Assembly: GCA_002705205.1 (NCBI GenBank)
Contig: PAHP01000013.1
Span: 1-64,000 of the forward strand
Length of the DNA stretch: 64,000 nt
Direction of reading: 5' to 3'
From: Flavobacteriales bacterium
GTDB lineage: Bacteria; Bacteroidota; Bacteroidia; Flavobacteriales; BACL11
Shown: piece after piece, positions 43,358-51,752 of the stretch
How the letters are laid out: every line of letters starts with the position of its first letter
Numbering within the stretch: the first letter of the stretch is position 1
Position numbers and translations under genes: made by a program
Notes under the pieces: generated by a model
Told to the model about the DNA's origin: nothing
The model's database searches: none
What the model saw: the letters and a program-made list of their open reading frames with translations, nothing else

Positions 43358-43921
43358 TTGAAGATACTGATAATAGATAATAATGATTCCTTTTCTTATA
43401 ATCTGATGCATTATGTAAATCAGTTTACGGAATTTATTACAGTTATAAGAGGGGATTCTTTGCAGGTCTCTGAAGTAAATAAGTATGATAAGATAATCTT
43501 TTCTCCAGGCCCAGGTTTACCTAAAGAACATCCTATATTAGAAAGTGTTCTAGAACGTTTTCATTCTTGTAAGCCTATCTTAGGAATTTGTTTAGGGCAT
43601 CAGGCAATTGCAGAATATTTTGGCGCTACACTTTTAAATTTGTCTAATGTCAAGCATGGAGTTTCTTCTGTTTTGAGTCATTCAGATAATTGTAGTTTAT
43701 TTAAAAATATTAAAAGAAATTTTAATATTGGCCACTATCATTCTTGGGTAATCTCCAAGAAAGATTTTCCAGAGGAGCTAGAATTAACCTCAGAGAATTC
43801 AGAAGGCTTAATTATGTCAATAAGGCATAAGAGATATGATATTACTGGACTTCAGTTTCATCCTGAATCAATTTTAACAGAGAATGGTATTAAGTTAATT
43901 GAGAATTGGGTGAGGGGTTAG
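43358..43921 (+). CDS. pabA: Glutamine amidotransferase, PabA/TrpG family
   Basis: A 187-residue class I glutaminase that supplies ammonia to aminodeoxychorismate or anthranilate synthase. The reading begins with TTG directly after the stop of the GT2 gene. The conserved N-terminus MKILIIDNNDSFSYNLMHYV decides this start. Motifs are SPGPGLP (about 49-55), the nucleophile in GICLGHQAIAEYFG (Cys78), GHYHSWV and the His/Glu pair in QFHPESIL. No trpE or pabB partner is adjacent, so PabA (folate) or TrpG cannot be decided. Its end overlaps the reverse lptD gene by 4 nt. It is the last gene of the polysaccharide operon. Confidence 0.85.
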   Translation: MKILIIDNNDSFSYNLMHYVNQFTEFITVIRGDSLQVSEVNKYDKIIFSPGPGLPKEHPILESVLERFHSCKPILGICLGHQAIAEYFGATLLNLSNVKHGVSSVLSHSDNCSLFKNIKRNFNIGHYHSWVISKKDFPEELELTSENSEGLIMSIRHKRYDITGLQFHPESILTENGIKLIENWVRG

Positions 43922-46497
43922 TCGTATTCAGGTGTAAACCAGTCTTTTTTCTTTTCATATTTTAAATCTCTTAATGATGCTGCTTTTACACGTATTGTTA
44001 GCGTATAGCTTTTGTGGTATCCTAATGGTATCCAATGAAAAAGCATTTCCCAGCAATGTAGGTCTCTGTAGATATCTACAGATGAATACGTAAGTTCCTT
44101 TTCATCAAAATCATATCCAGAACGGAAGCCGATCTTCCACTTCTTAGTAAGTTTAATATTTCCTGAGAATGTAAGAGATTGTGTAGTATCTGAAAATTTA
44201 GCGATATTATGTCCTTTATTATAAGAAAGTGAGTAATTGGCATTTAAGTTCCATGGTATTGAGTAGAAGTCCCTTTCTTTATTTTCTTCACTTTCATTAC
44301 TCTCTTCTTTCTTAGATCGGAAACTTTTGTCATTAATATTTAATCCAATTGATGTTGTGAATGACTTTAGTCTAGCAAGTCTCTTATTGGTAAGTAGTTC
44401 AAATCTATTTATTCTATTATTTCTTAGTAGGTTAGCATTGTAGGGGTCATAATTACTAGAGAAGGTGATGTCAAATATATTTAGTAATCTTGTTCTAGCG
44501 CTGAGTGAGATGTTACTGAAATGTAATGAGTCAGCAAAGATATTATACGAGCCGTTTATGCCCAAGCTCTCAATCAGTGTAATTTTTTTTATAGTTTCTG
44601 CGGTGTCTTTTGTGTTTCTAATTTTCATGTCAAGAATATTCCCTAAACTAAGTCTTATGTTCCCAGTTTCTTTATTTGATGGACTTCCATAAATTCCATT
44701 ATTCATTATTGAGTATGATTCAGATTCTCCGTTTTCATTCTTTTGAACAGTTTTGTAGTATCCATATTTTTCATCAGAGAAGTCAGGATGATAAGTGAAA
44801 GATAAGTTTGGAGAGATTACATGTCTTATTCCAGCAATTTTACTCTTTTTAAACTCTACTAGTCCATATACCTTTGTATTTAAACTTGTTGATAGTCTAT
44901 AGTCATGAGCTCTAGTAAATTTATGAATAGTATCTGTATATAGAGTAGCGTCATTATTACTCCATCTTTTTTCAATCTGATTCAGATACCATCTTTCAGT
45001 GATATTTATGCTAGGGCTTAAGTTAAAATGTTTTAAGACTCTAATTGATGTGCTGATAGGGACATTATGTTTCATTCCATTTCTGAATTGTGATAAAGAA
45101 TTCTTAGAGAATAAAAGAGAATCTTTTGTTGCAATTGTATTTTTTGTATTCATTCCATATTTAATAGATACTTTATCATACCATTGAGTTTTTGCTTTAT
45201 TTCCAATTAGTTTAAAAGGATATATCCTTTTTGAATTTAAAGAAATGTCTGGTATTGTTAGATTTACATTCTTATTTGTAGTATTTTGACTGTGCCTTAA
45301 GCTTAGGTTTAGGTTATTGAAGAAACCTTCACTCCATGATTTAGAAAGATTAACATTTGATGACATTGTGTTTTTCAGGTATTCATTCGCATTAAAAGAG
45401 TTGTTTCTGTGGTAGGTACTACTACCTGCCTCGACATTTGCTGAGAAATTTAATGAAGGATTTGCTTTAGCATCTTGTTTGTGTGACCATTTAATATGAA
45501 AGTCCTTCTTTTCACTATAATTAGGAAATCCACGGTAACTGTTTTTCATATTTCCATAGCTAAGGTTTAAGGATCCATTATATCTATATCTTTTTTTATA
45601 ACGTAGATTTGATTTAAGGTTCCAGCTTCCTTGTGTGTAAATATCACTTTTAATTGATAGGTCCATTTTATTTCCTAATGCTAGATAATAGCCTCCATCC
45701 TTGAGGAAGAAGCCCATATTTGCTGACTCTCCATATGAAGGTATGATTAAACCAGAACTCTCTTTATCATTATTAGGAAAATATCCAAATGGAAAAATAA
45801 GTGGTGTGGGGATTCTAAAAAAAGTCAGATATGCAGGACCTGTAATTATTTTTTCCCCAGGAATAACTTTAATTTTATTTGCTCTAATTGAGAAGTGTGG
45901 TTTCTCTGCATCACAGGTAGTATAATCTCCTTTATTTAGATAGAAGATATCATCATCTACTTTTTTGACAGTTTTACCTAATATATATCCTTCATTTTCT
46001 TTAGTTACTATTTTTTTTACACTACACTTTTTTGTTTTAAAGTTGTATGTCATTTCTTCAGCTTTAAAAGTGTCCTTTCCTTCTTTAAAGACTGGTTTTC
46101 CTATTTTATTGCCTGATGAATCAGTGGTGAAACTTGCGTATATAGTGTTGTTATTCCAGTCAATCTCAATATAAGAAGCTGTAATAGTAGTTTGTTGATA
46201 TTCAATCTTAGCTTTTCCAAAAAGGAAAGCGTGTTTGCCATCAATGCTTAACTTTAAAGAGTCATCCGCGAATTGTTTGATTTCATCATCTAATAAGTTT
46301 TTACTTATTTTAATAGAGTCTTGCTTAAAAGTAATAGAGTCTTGCTTAAAAGCAATAGAGTCTTGCTTAAAAGCAATAGAGTCTTGCTTAAAAGCAATAG
46401 GGTCTTGCTTAAAAGCAATAGGGTCTGCAGAAGATTTATTAAAAAATCCTGTTAATAAGAATAAGAATAGAAGTAACTTTTGTGTTTTCAGGTTCAA
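43918..46497 (-). CDS. lptD: LPS assembly outer-membrane protein, LptD family
   Basis: An 859-residue protein that receives lipopolysaccharide from the Lpt bridge and inserts it in the outer membrane. A signal peptide (about 1-24) is followed by tandem heptads PIAFKQD/SIAFKQD (residues 25-60). An OstA-like jelly roll follows (about 70-210, KAKIEYQQTTITASYIEID), with the LptD signature FPFGYFPN near 235-245. A long C-terminal beta-barrel full of alternating strands completes it. The frame opens with a TTG (46497) and no ATG or better start precedes the signal peptide; the true start is uncertain by a few codons. It is divergent from the amidase gene by 42 bp. Confidence 0.87.
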   Translation of the reverse strand: MNLKTQKLLLFLFLLTGFFNKSSADPIAFKQDPIAFKQDSIAFKQDSIAFKQDSITFKQDSIKISKNLLDDEIKQFADDSLKLSIDGKHAFLFGKAKIEYQQTTITASYIEIDWNNNTIYASFTTDSSGNKIGKPVFKEGKDTFKAEEMTYNFKTKKCSVKKIVTKENEGYILGKTVKKVDDDIFYLNKGDYTTCDAEKPHFSIRANKIKVIPGEKIITGPAYLTFFRIPTPLIFPFGYFPNNDKESSGLIIPSYGESANMGFFLKDGGYYLALGNKMDLSIKSDIYTQGSWNLKSNLRYKKRYRYNGSLNLSYGNMKNSYRGFPNYSEKKDFHIKWSHKQDAKANPSLNFSANVEAGSSTYHRNNSFNANEYLKNTMSSNVNLSKSWSEGFFNNLNLSLRHSQNTTNKNVNLTIPDISLNSKRIYPFKLIGNKAKTQWYDKVSIKYGMNTKNTIATKDSLLFSKNSLSQFRNGMKHNVPISTSIRVLKHFNLSPSINITERWYLNQIEKRWSNNDATLYTDTIHKFTRAHDYRLSTSLNTKVYGLVEFKKSKIAGIRHVISPNLSFTYHPDFSDEKYGYYKTVQKNENGESESYSIMNNGIYGSPSNKETGNIRLSLGNILDMKIRNTKDTAETIKKITLIESLGINGSYNIFADSLHFSNISLSARTRLLNIFDITFSSNYDPYNANLLRNNRINRFELLTNKRLARLKSFTTSIGLNINDKSFRSKKEESNESEENKERDFYSIPWNLNANYSLSYNKGHNIAKFSDTTQSLTFSGNIKLTKKWKIGFRSGYDFDEKELTYSSVDIYRDLHCWEMLFHWIPLGYHKSYTLTIRVKAASLRDLKYEKKKDWFTPEYD
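46312..46426 (-). repeat. 21-bp tandem repeat in the 5' part of lptD
   Basis: Five full copies and one 10-nt partial copy of a 21-bp unit (forward strand AATAGAGTCTTGCTTAAAAGC) with only three single-base variants. It encodes a heptapeptide array with the core AFKQDSI/PIAFKQD. Being a multiple of 3, copy changes keep lptD in frame. It is not a CRISPR: there are no spacers. Confidence 0.92.
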
Positions 46498-46506
46498 TCT
46501 TAGTGT

Positions 46507-46514
46507 TATATTTG
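46507..46514 (+). promoter_or_regulatory. Putative -7 promoter box for the amidase-mlaD operon
   Basis: TATATTTG matches TAnnTTTG and lies 25 nt before the GTG start at 46540, inside the 42-bp gap between divergent lptD and amidase genes. A possible TTTTG -33 element is about 24 nt upstream, slightly farther than usual. Confidence 0.45.
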
Positions 46515-46539
46515 TGTCAATTGCTACAATAGAAAAATC

Positions 46540-47715
46540 GTGTCAAAACTAATTAAATTATATAATATAATTTTATCAAACGTAGGATGGTTATTTTTAT
46601 TTGTAATATTTCTTTTTAATAGTGCATTTAGTTATAATAAAGATAATACAAATAACAGGTTAAAGGTTGTGGTGATTGATCCCGGACATGGAGGTAAGGA
46701 TTCGGGAACTATGGGAACTAAACGATTTTCTATTTATGAAAAACATGTTGCTTTAGCTGTTTCGCTTAGATTAGGAAAGTATATAACTAATGCTTTTCCT
46801 GATATTGAGGTGGTTTATACTAGGAGTGATGATGTATTCCTTGAGTTAAATGAACGGACTGATATTGCAAATAATATTAATGCAGATCTGTTTATATCTA
46901 TTCATTGTGATGGTTTTACAAATCCGACCCCTTCTGGAGCAAGTGTTTTTGTTATGGGTATGAGTAAGCTTAAAGCGAATATGGATGTTGCTATTAGGGA
47001 GAACTCTGCAATTTATTTAGAAGATAATTATGAGGAAAAGTATGATGGTTTTGATCCAAAATCTGCAGAGAGTTATATTGTATTTAGCTTAATGCAGAAT
47101 ACACATCTTAATCAAAGTATAAAAATTGCCACAGAAGTTGAGAAAGAGCTTTCTACTAGAGCTAATCGTAGAAGTAGAGGTGTTAAACAGGCTCCTTTCT
47201 ATGTTATAAGTAGAACAAATATGCCTAGTATTTTGATTGAATGTGGTTTTCTTACTAATCCAAAAGAAGAAGTGTTTTTACATTCTGAAGAAGGTCAAGA
47301 CTATTTAGCTTCAGCGATTTTTAGTGGATTTAAAGATTATAAAGAAAGTTTAGAAGCTCTTGGTTCTAATAAAAAAGAAAAAGAAAATATTGACATAAAA
47401 CAAGAATTTTCTAATTTGGATTCTACAGACATTAACTTAGATAAGGTTGTTTTTAAGGTCCAGATAGGGACTTATTTGAGTTCAATGTTGAACAATAGAC
47501 TTTTTATTGATATTAAGGCTCAAGAACATAAGATTAATGATACATTTAAATATTATGTTGGTTTAGAAATAGATAAACAGAAAGCAGATATTTTAAAAAA
47601 TAAGATGATCGCAAATGGTTTTAAAGGTGCATTTGTAGTAGCTTTTCATAAAGAAAGAAGGATTTCTATGAAAGAAGCCTTAGATTTGCAAACGAAAACA
47701 AATAATAATGAATAA
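46540..47715 (+). CDS. N-acetylmuramoyl-L-alanine amidase with SPOR-like domain
   Basis: A 391-residue periplasmic enzyme that cleaves the amide between N-acetylmuramic acid and the stem peptide. It starts with GTG. A signal-anchor is at about 12-32. The Amidase_3 domain has the zinc-site motifs VIDPGHGGKDSG (about 45-56), a catalytic Glu in IYEKHVALAV, ISIHCDGF (about 126-133) and the late Glu in SILIECGFLTNP. The C-terminal 75 residues (about 300-375; VVFKVQIGTYLSS) look like a SPOR domain, which targets septal peptidoglycan. This points to cell separation. The mlaD-like gene overlaps its stop by 8 nt. Confidence 0.9.
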   Translation: MSKLIKLYNIILSNVGWLFLFVIFLFNSAFSYNKDNTNNRLKVVVIDPGHGGKDSGTMGTKRFSIYEKHVALAVSLRLGKYITNAFPDIEVVYTRSDDVFLELNERTDIANNINADLFISIHCDGFTNPTPSGASVFVMGMSKLKANMDVAIRENSAIYLEDNYEEKYDGFDPKSAESYIVFSLMQNTHLNQSIKIATEVEKELSTRANRRSRGVKQAPFYVISRTNMPSILIECGFLTNPKEEVFLHSEEGQDYLASAIFSGFKDYKESLEALGSNKKEKENIDIKQEFSNLDSTDINLDKVVFKVQIGTYLSSMLNNRLFIDIKAQEHKINDTFKYYVGLEIDKQKADILKNKMIANGFKGAFVVAFHKERRISMKEALDLQTKTNNNE

Positions 47716-48667
47716 AGAACTTAAGATAGGATTTGTTGCAATTGTAACGATTGCTTTGTTGTTTATAGGTATAAATTTTCTTAAAGGTTTAAATGTATTA
47801 AACTCAGCTAGAAAATTTTATTCTCTTTATGAGAATATTGGAGGCTTACAGGTAGGGAGTTCAGTACTGGTAAATGGTTACCAAGTTGGTATGGTTTCAG
47901 ATATTAATTTATTAACTGAGGAGAGTCAGAGATTACTTGTAGAAATTAGTATTGAGAAGGACTTTAATATACCCTCTAATTCAATTTGTAAGATTGTTAA
48001 TCAGGATCTTATGGGTACAAAAGGGATATCCTTATTAATTGGAAATGATGAGATTTTTGCTTTAGATGGAGATACATTAAGAACTGATATTGAGGGGACC
48101 CTCCAAGATGAGGTGAATGCTCAGATTCTACCTTTGAAACATAAGGCTGAGGAATTAATTGGCTCTATTGATTCCGTTATGGTAATAATAACTGCTGTTT
48201 TAAATAAGGATACAAGGGAGAATCTACGGAATAGTCTTCAGAGTTTAGATAAGACTTTTGCTTTAATGTCAGAAACAATGTCAAAAGTAGATAGTTTGGT
48301 ATTAGTAAATGATGAAAGATTAACAAAAATAATCTTCAATCTAGAATCGATCACTAGCAACCTAGCAGGTGGGAATAATGAGATTAGAACTATCTTAACA
48401 AATTTTGCCTCAATATCTGATTCCCTTGCTAAAGCAGATATCACATCTGTTGTTGAAGATGTTAATCATATTGTATCCAGCATAAATGAAGGTGAAGGTA
48501 GTATAGGTTTATTGTTGAAAGATGAGAAGGTATATGCAAATCTAGAGCAGTCAACGAAGCAGTTAGCAGAGTTGATTGAAGATATTAAAAAGAACCCAAG
48601 CAGATACGTGAATTTCTCTATTATTGGAGGAAGTAAAGGTTATAAAACTCCAAAAACAAGAAAATAA
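47708..48667 (+). CDS. MCE-domain protein (MlaD-like lipid-transport component)
   Basis: A 319-residue protein with one N-terminal membrane helix (about 8-25, IGFVAIVTIALLFIGINFLKG) and a single MCE domain (about 35-115; SLYENIGGLQVGSSVLVNGYQVG). A long helical C-terminal stretch (about 150-300) follows, as in proteins that form a tunnel between membranes. MCE proteins form hexameric rings for phospholipid transport between the inner and outer membrane, normally with an ABC permease (MlaE/MlaF). No such partner is adjacent. Its position after the amidase is conserved in Bacteroidota as far as I know. Confidence 0.88.
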   Translation: MNKELKIGFVAIVTIALLFIGINFLKGLNVLNSARKFYSLYENIGGLQVGSSVLVNGYQVGMVSDINLLTEESQRLLVEISIEKDFNIPSNSICKIVNQDLMGTKGISLLIGNDEIFALDGDTLRTDIEGTLQDEVNAQILPLKHKAEELIGSIDSVMVIITAVLNKDTRENLRNSLQSLDKTFALMSETMSKVDSLVLVNDERLTKIIFNLESITSNLAGGNNEIRTILTNFASISDSLAKADITSVVEDVNHIVSSINEGEGSIGLLLKDEKVYANLEQSTKQLAELIEDIKKNPSRYVNFSIIGGSKGYKTPKTRK

Positions 48668-49980
48668 TGGGGATGTCAAATATTGTTTTTTTAGCAGTAT
48701 TTCTTACATTCCTCATATTCTTTATAAAGAATCTCAGAAGGATTATCTCAAATATTAGATTAGGAAGAAGTATCGATAGATCTGACAGAAAATTAGATAG
48801 ATTCAAGAATATGATTAGAGTTGCTCTTGGACAGTCAAAAATGACTAGACGACCAATTGCCGGAATCTTACATATTATAGTTTATCTAGGATTTCTAATT
48901 ATCAATATAGAAATGATTGAGATTATAGTTGATGGTATTTTTGGAACTCATAGATTTCTTGCAACGATTATTCCTGTAGGTTTATATAACTTTCTAATTG
49001 GGTCGTTTGAGATATTAGCTTTACTTGTCTTAGTTGCTTGTATTATCTTCTTTATTAGAAGAAATTTTATTAAGATTAAGCGTTTTTGGAGTAAGGAAAT
49101 GACTTCTTGGCCAAGAACAGACGCAAATCTAATCTTAATTTTTGAAGTTTTGTTAATGTCAGCTTTTCTTGTAATGAATGCTGCAGATTCTATTCTATTT
49201 ACTAAAGATATTTCTCATTATGCAGTTGCTTTTTCTAACCCTGTTTCACAGTTATTAGTTCCTTTATTTGATGGAATGAGTACGAATGCACTTTACTTAT
49301 TAGAAAGATTTACATGGTGGTTTCATATTATTGGTATTTTAGGATTTATGAATTATGTTTTAATATCAAAACATCTTCATATATTCTTTGCATTCCCTAG
49401 TACTTTTTATGCAAATTTAGATCCTTTAGGGAAATTTAATAATTTAGAATCAGTGACTAAAGAAGTAAGACTAATGATGGATCCGAATGCAGATCCTTAT
49501 GCAGCGCCTTCAGAACCATCAGAAGCAACGCAATCATTCGGAGCTAAAGATGTAACAGATTTGAACTGGGTTCAATTATTAAATGCATATAGTTGTACAG
49601 AGTGTGGTAGATGTAGTTCAAATTGCCCTGCCAATCAGACTGGTAAATTACTTTCGCCAAGAAAGATATTGATGGATACTAGAGATAGGATCACTGAGTT
49701 TGCAAATAACAAAAGAAAAAAGATACAAGATAATAAATCTCTATTGGGAGATTATATTACTGCAGAAGAGTTATGGGCATGTACATCATGTAATGCATGT
49801 ACTGATTCTTGCCCTATCGAATTAGACCCTTTATCTATAATACTAGATATGAGGAGATATTTGGTTATGGAACAATCAGCTGCTCCAACCGAATTAAACA
49901 TGATGTTTACTAATGTGGAGAATAATGGGGCACCATGGCAATTTCCTGCAGCTGACAGATTAAATTGGAAACATGACTAA
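48667..49980 (+). CDS. Membrane (Fe-S) oxidoreductase, HdrC/HdrE-like fusion
   Basis: A 437-residue protein. The N-terminal half has five or so transmembrane helices (about 5-25, 60-85, 100-125, 155-180, 210-235) resembling a cytochrome b/NarI-like subunit. The C-terminal half has two 4Fe-4S motifs, CTECGRCSSNCPANQTG (about 310-326) and CTSCNACTDSCPIE (about 371-384). The second partner of such heterodisulfide-reductase-type complexes is the CCG-domain protein at 50394. Electron donor and acceptor are unknown; a quinone link is plausible. It overlaps the mlaD gene by one base. Confidence 0.85.
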   Translation: MGMSNIVFLAVFLTFLIFFIKNLRRIISNIRLGRSIDRSDRKLDRFKNMIRVALGQSKMTRRPIAGILHIIVYLGFLIINIEMIEIIVDGIFGTHRFLATIIPVGLYNFLIGSFEILALLVLVACIIFFIRRNFIKIKRFWSKEMTSWPRTDANLILIFEVLLMSAFLVMNAADSILFTKDISHYAVAFSNPVSQLLVPLFDGMSTNALYLLERFTWWFHIIGILGFMNYVLISKHLHIFFAFPSTFYANLDPLGKFNNLESVTKEVRLMMDPNADPYAAPSEPSEATQSFGAKDVTDLNWVQLLNAYSCTECGRCSSNCPANQTGKLLSPRKILMDTRDRITEFANNKRKKIQDNKSLLGDYITAEELWACTSCNACTDSCPIELDPLSIILDMRRYLVMEQSAAPTELNMMFTNVENNGAPWQFPAADRLNWKHD

Positions 49981-50389
49981 ATTAGTAAAAAAGATAGTGG
50001 ATGGAGAAAATATTTCTCCTGTATTACCTAATGAGATTAAGAATTACTTAATAGATATTGATGGTACTATTTGTGATGATATACCAAACGAGGAACCTGA
50101 GAGGATGGTGACAGCGAAGTTATATCCTGACGCTTTAGAAACTTTGAATAAATGGTATGAAGAGGGACATTATATTACTTTCTTTACATCTAGAGTAGAA
50201 GAACATAGAGAAGTTACTGAAACATGGTTAAAAGAGAATGGATTTAAGTACCATGGACTTTTGATGGGGAAGCCAAGAGGAGGAAACTATCATTGGGTAG
50301 ATAATCATATTGTAAGAGCAACTCGATTTGATGGTAAGTTTACAGATTTAGTAGATAAAGAGGTTAAAATTCAAGTGTTTAAATCTTAA
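49973..50389 (+). CDS. HAD-superfamily hydrolase-like protein
   Basis: A 138-residue cytosolic protein. Motif I YLIDIDGTICDD (about 26-37) gives the nucleophile Asp and the general acid Asp. FFTSRVEEHREVTETWL (about 69-85) supplies motif II Ser/Thr. GLLMGKPRGGNYHWVDNHIV supplies Lys and the late acidic residues. The size and cap-less form resemble small HAD phosphatases for sugar or nucleotide phosphates. It sits between, and overlaps or nearly touches, the two iron-sulfur genes, which is not an obvious functional partner. The substrate is unknown. Confidence 0.78.
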   Translation: MTKLVKKIVDGENISPVLPNEIKNYLIDIDGTICDDIPNEEPERMVTAKLYPDALETLNKWYEEGHYITFFTSRVEEHREVTETWLKENGFKYHGLLMGKPRGGNYHWVDNHIVRATRFDGKFTDLVDKEVKIQVFKS

Positions 50390-50393
50390 TAAG

Positions 50394-51170
50394 ATGACTG
50401 GATTGAAGGTAAAGACTATGGCCGAGTTTATGGCAGAAGGCAAAGAGCCTGATATTCTTTTTTGGGTAGGTAGTGCTGGAAGTTTTGATGATAGAGCTAA
50501 GAAAATTACGAGAGCATTTGTTCGGATACTTAATAGTGCAGGAGTTAGTTTTGGAGTTTTAGGTTCTGAAGAATCATCAAGTGGAGATGCAGCAAAGCGT
50601 GCTGGAAATGAATTCTTATTCCAAATGCAAGCTATAATGAATATTGAGGTAATGAATGCATATAATGTAAAACGGATTGTCACTACTTGTCCTCACTCTT
50701 ATAATACTATTAAAAACGAATACAAAGGTTTAGGAGGAGATTATAAGGTTCAGCATCATACAGAGTTTATTTCAGAGCTTTTATCTAAGGGTAAGCTAGA
50801 TATTACAGGTAATTTAAGTGGTAAAAGAGTTACTTATCATGACCCTTGTTATTTGGGTAGAGCAAATAATGTGTATGAACCCCCAAGAGAGTTAATTAAA
50901 TCATTAGGAGTAGAATTAGTTGAAATGAAAAGAAGTAAAAGACGTTCATTTTGTTGTGGGGCAGGAGGGGCACAGATGTTTAAGGAACCAGAGAATGGAA
51001 CCCAAGATATTAATATTAATCGTACGGAAGAGGCCTTGGGATTAAATCCAGATATTATAGCAACAGGTTGTCCTTTTTGTAATACTATGATGTCTGATGG
51101 AGTAAAATCAGTAAATGAAGGGGCAGCTGAGGTATTAGATATTGCCGAGTTAATAGCAGACAATATATAA
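50394..51170 (+). CDS. (Fe-S)-binding CCG-domain protein, HdrB/GlpC-like
   Basis: A 258-residue cytosolic or peripheral protein. It has two cysteine-rich CCG-type segments: TTCPHSYNTIKNEY (about 99-112) with YHDPCYLGR (about 149-157), and SFCCGAGGAQMF (about 185-196) with ATGCPFCNTMM (about 222-232). These bind the noncubane or 4Fe-4S clusters used by heterodisulfide-reductase-type subunits, here probably paired with the membrane protein at 48667. The N-terminal 40 residues lack a CCG repeat. It follows the HAD gene by 4 nt and overlaps the next gene by one base. Confidence 0.87.
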   Translation: MTGLKVKTMAEFMAEGKEPDILFWVGSAGSFDDRAKKITRAFVRILNSAGVSFGVLGSEESSSGDAAKRAGNEFLFQMQAIMNIEVMNAYNVKRIVTTCPHSYNTIKNEYKGLGGDYKVQHHTEFISELLSKGKLDITGNLSGKRVTYHDPCYLGRANNVYEPPRELIKSLGVELVEMKRSKRRSFCCGAGGAQMFKEPENGTQDININRTEEALGLNPDIIATGCPFCNTMMSDGVKSVNEGAAEVLDIAELIADNI

Positions 51171-51637
51171 TGTTAGTTGATTTTAATACTATTTCAGATG
51201 AATCTCGTTTGTGGGTATATGGATCTGAATCTAATTTAACTAATGATCAACAAGCGGTTATCAGTAGTAAGATTTCAGAATATCTTAAAACTTGGGATTA
51301 TCACAAGAATCCTTTAACTGCATCTTTAATAATAAAAGAAGATAGATTTATTATTATAGCATTAGATGACTCTGAATTTGGAGTAGGAGGTTGCTCTATT
51401 GATTCTTTACAAAGGATTATTCAAGAATTAGAGCAAGAGCTTTCTATTTCTTTGTTAAATCGATTGAATATCTTTTTTAGGATAGATAATATGATAAGAT
51501 GTGTATCTACTCTTAAATTATCAGAACATGCAAATAATGAGACATTATTTTACGATCTTACAATACAGAAAAAGAATGAGCTTTCTAATTGGTTGAAACC
51601 AATAGAGGAGGGTTGGTGTGCTAATTTTATTCAATAA
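51170..51637 (+). CDS. Conserved Bacteroidota protein, often labelled ABC transporter ATPase
   Basis: A 155-residue cytosolic protein. The sequence has the general pattern WVYGSESNLTNDQQ, FIIIALDDSEFGVGGCSIDSLQ and IFFRIDN, which I recognise as a small conserved family in Bacteroidota. It contains no Walker A, no Walker B and no ABC signature, so the database label ABC transporter ATPase is unsupported. It is translationally coupled to the iron-sulfur gene upstream (1-nt overlap). Its 3' end overlaps an orphan T9SS tail on the other strand. Its function is unknown. Confidence 0.68.
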   Translation: MLVDFNTISDESRLWVYGSESNLTNDQQAVISSKISEYLKTWDYHKNPLTASLIIKEDRFIIIALDDSEFGVGGCSIDSLQRIIQELEQELSISLLNRLNIFFRIDNMIRCVSTLKLSEHANNETLFYDLTIQKKNELSNWLKPIEEGWCANFIQ

Positions 51638-51752
51638 TTATTCTTTCATCTACTGTTCCATCATCGTATAAGTAGATAAGGGGTGTATTTTTTCTGTAAG
51701 GGGTTTCTCTACCAAGAAGATATGTTACTTTAAGAAGTTTTTTGTTTCTTAT
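51627..51752 (-). pseudogene. Orphan T9SS type A C-terminal sorting tail (gene remnant)
   Basis: An open reverse-strand stretch of 41 codons between an upstream TAG (51753-51755) and a TAA, with no start codon. Its translation, IRNKKLLKVTYLLGRETPYR continuing to DERIIIE, matches the type A T9SS sorting-tail consensus and the tail of the leucine-rich protein at 6921 (LLKVTDLLGRETKNTNQP, EKRIVIE). The body of the cargo protein is missing. The tail is not in frame with the kdsA stop, which it overlaps by 4 bp, so no fusion is made. This looks like the last piece of a lost or displaced gene. Confidence 0.78.

Noticed and set aside
21235-43921. The polysaccharide locus as a mobile genomic island
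   Set aside because: No integrase, transposase, attachment repeats or insertion sequences were seen at either boundary, and base composition appears similar to the flanks by eye; transfer cannot be supported from the window alone.
46312-46426. Repeat array as a possible CRISPR
   Set aside because: The units are directly adjacent without spacers and are in frame inside lptD.
46235-46552. Forward ORF of 105 residues with repeated ESCLKAI units
   Set aside because: It is the antisense shadow of the 21-bp repeat in lptD; no start context or independent support.
50348-51163. Reverse ORFs of 111 and 104 residues across the CCG-domain gene
   Set aside because: Both lie opposite a gene with intact cysteine motifs and look like shadow frames.
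51170-51637. ABC transporter ATPase annotation for the 155-residue protein
   Set aside because: No Walker A, Walker B or ABC signature is present in the sequence.
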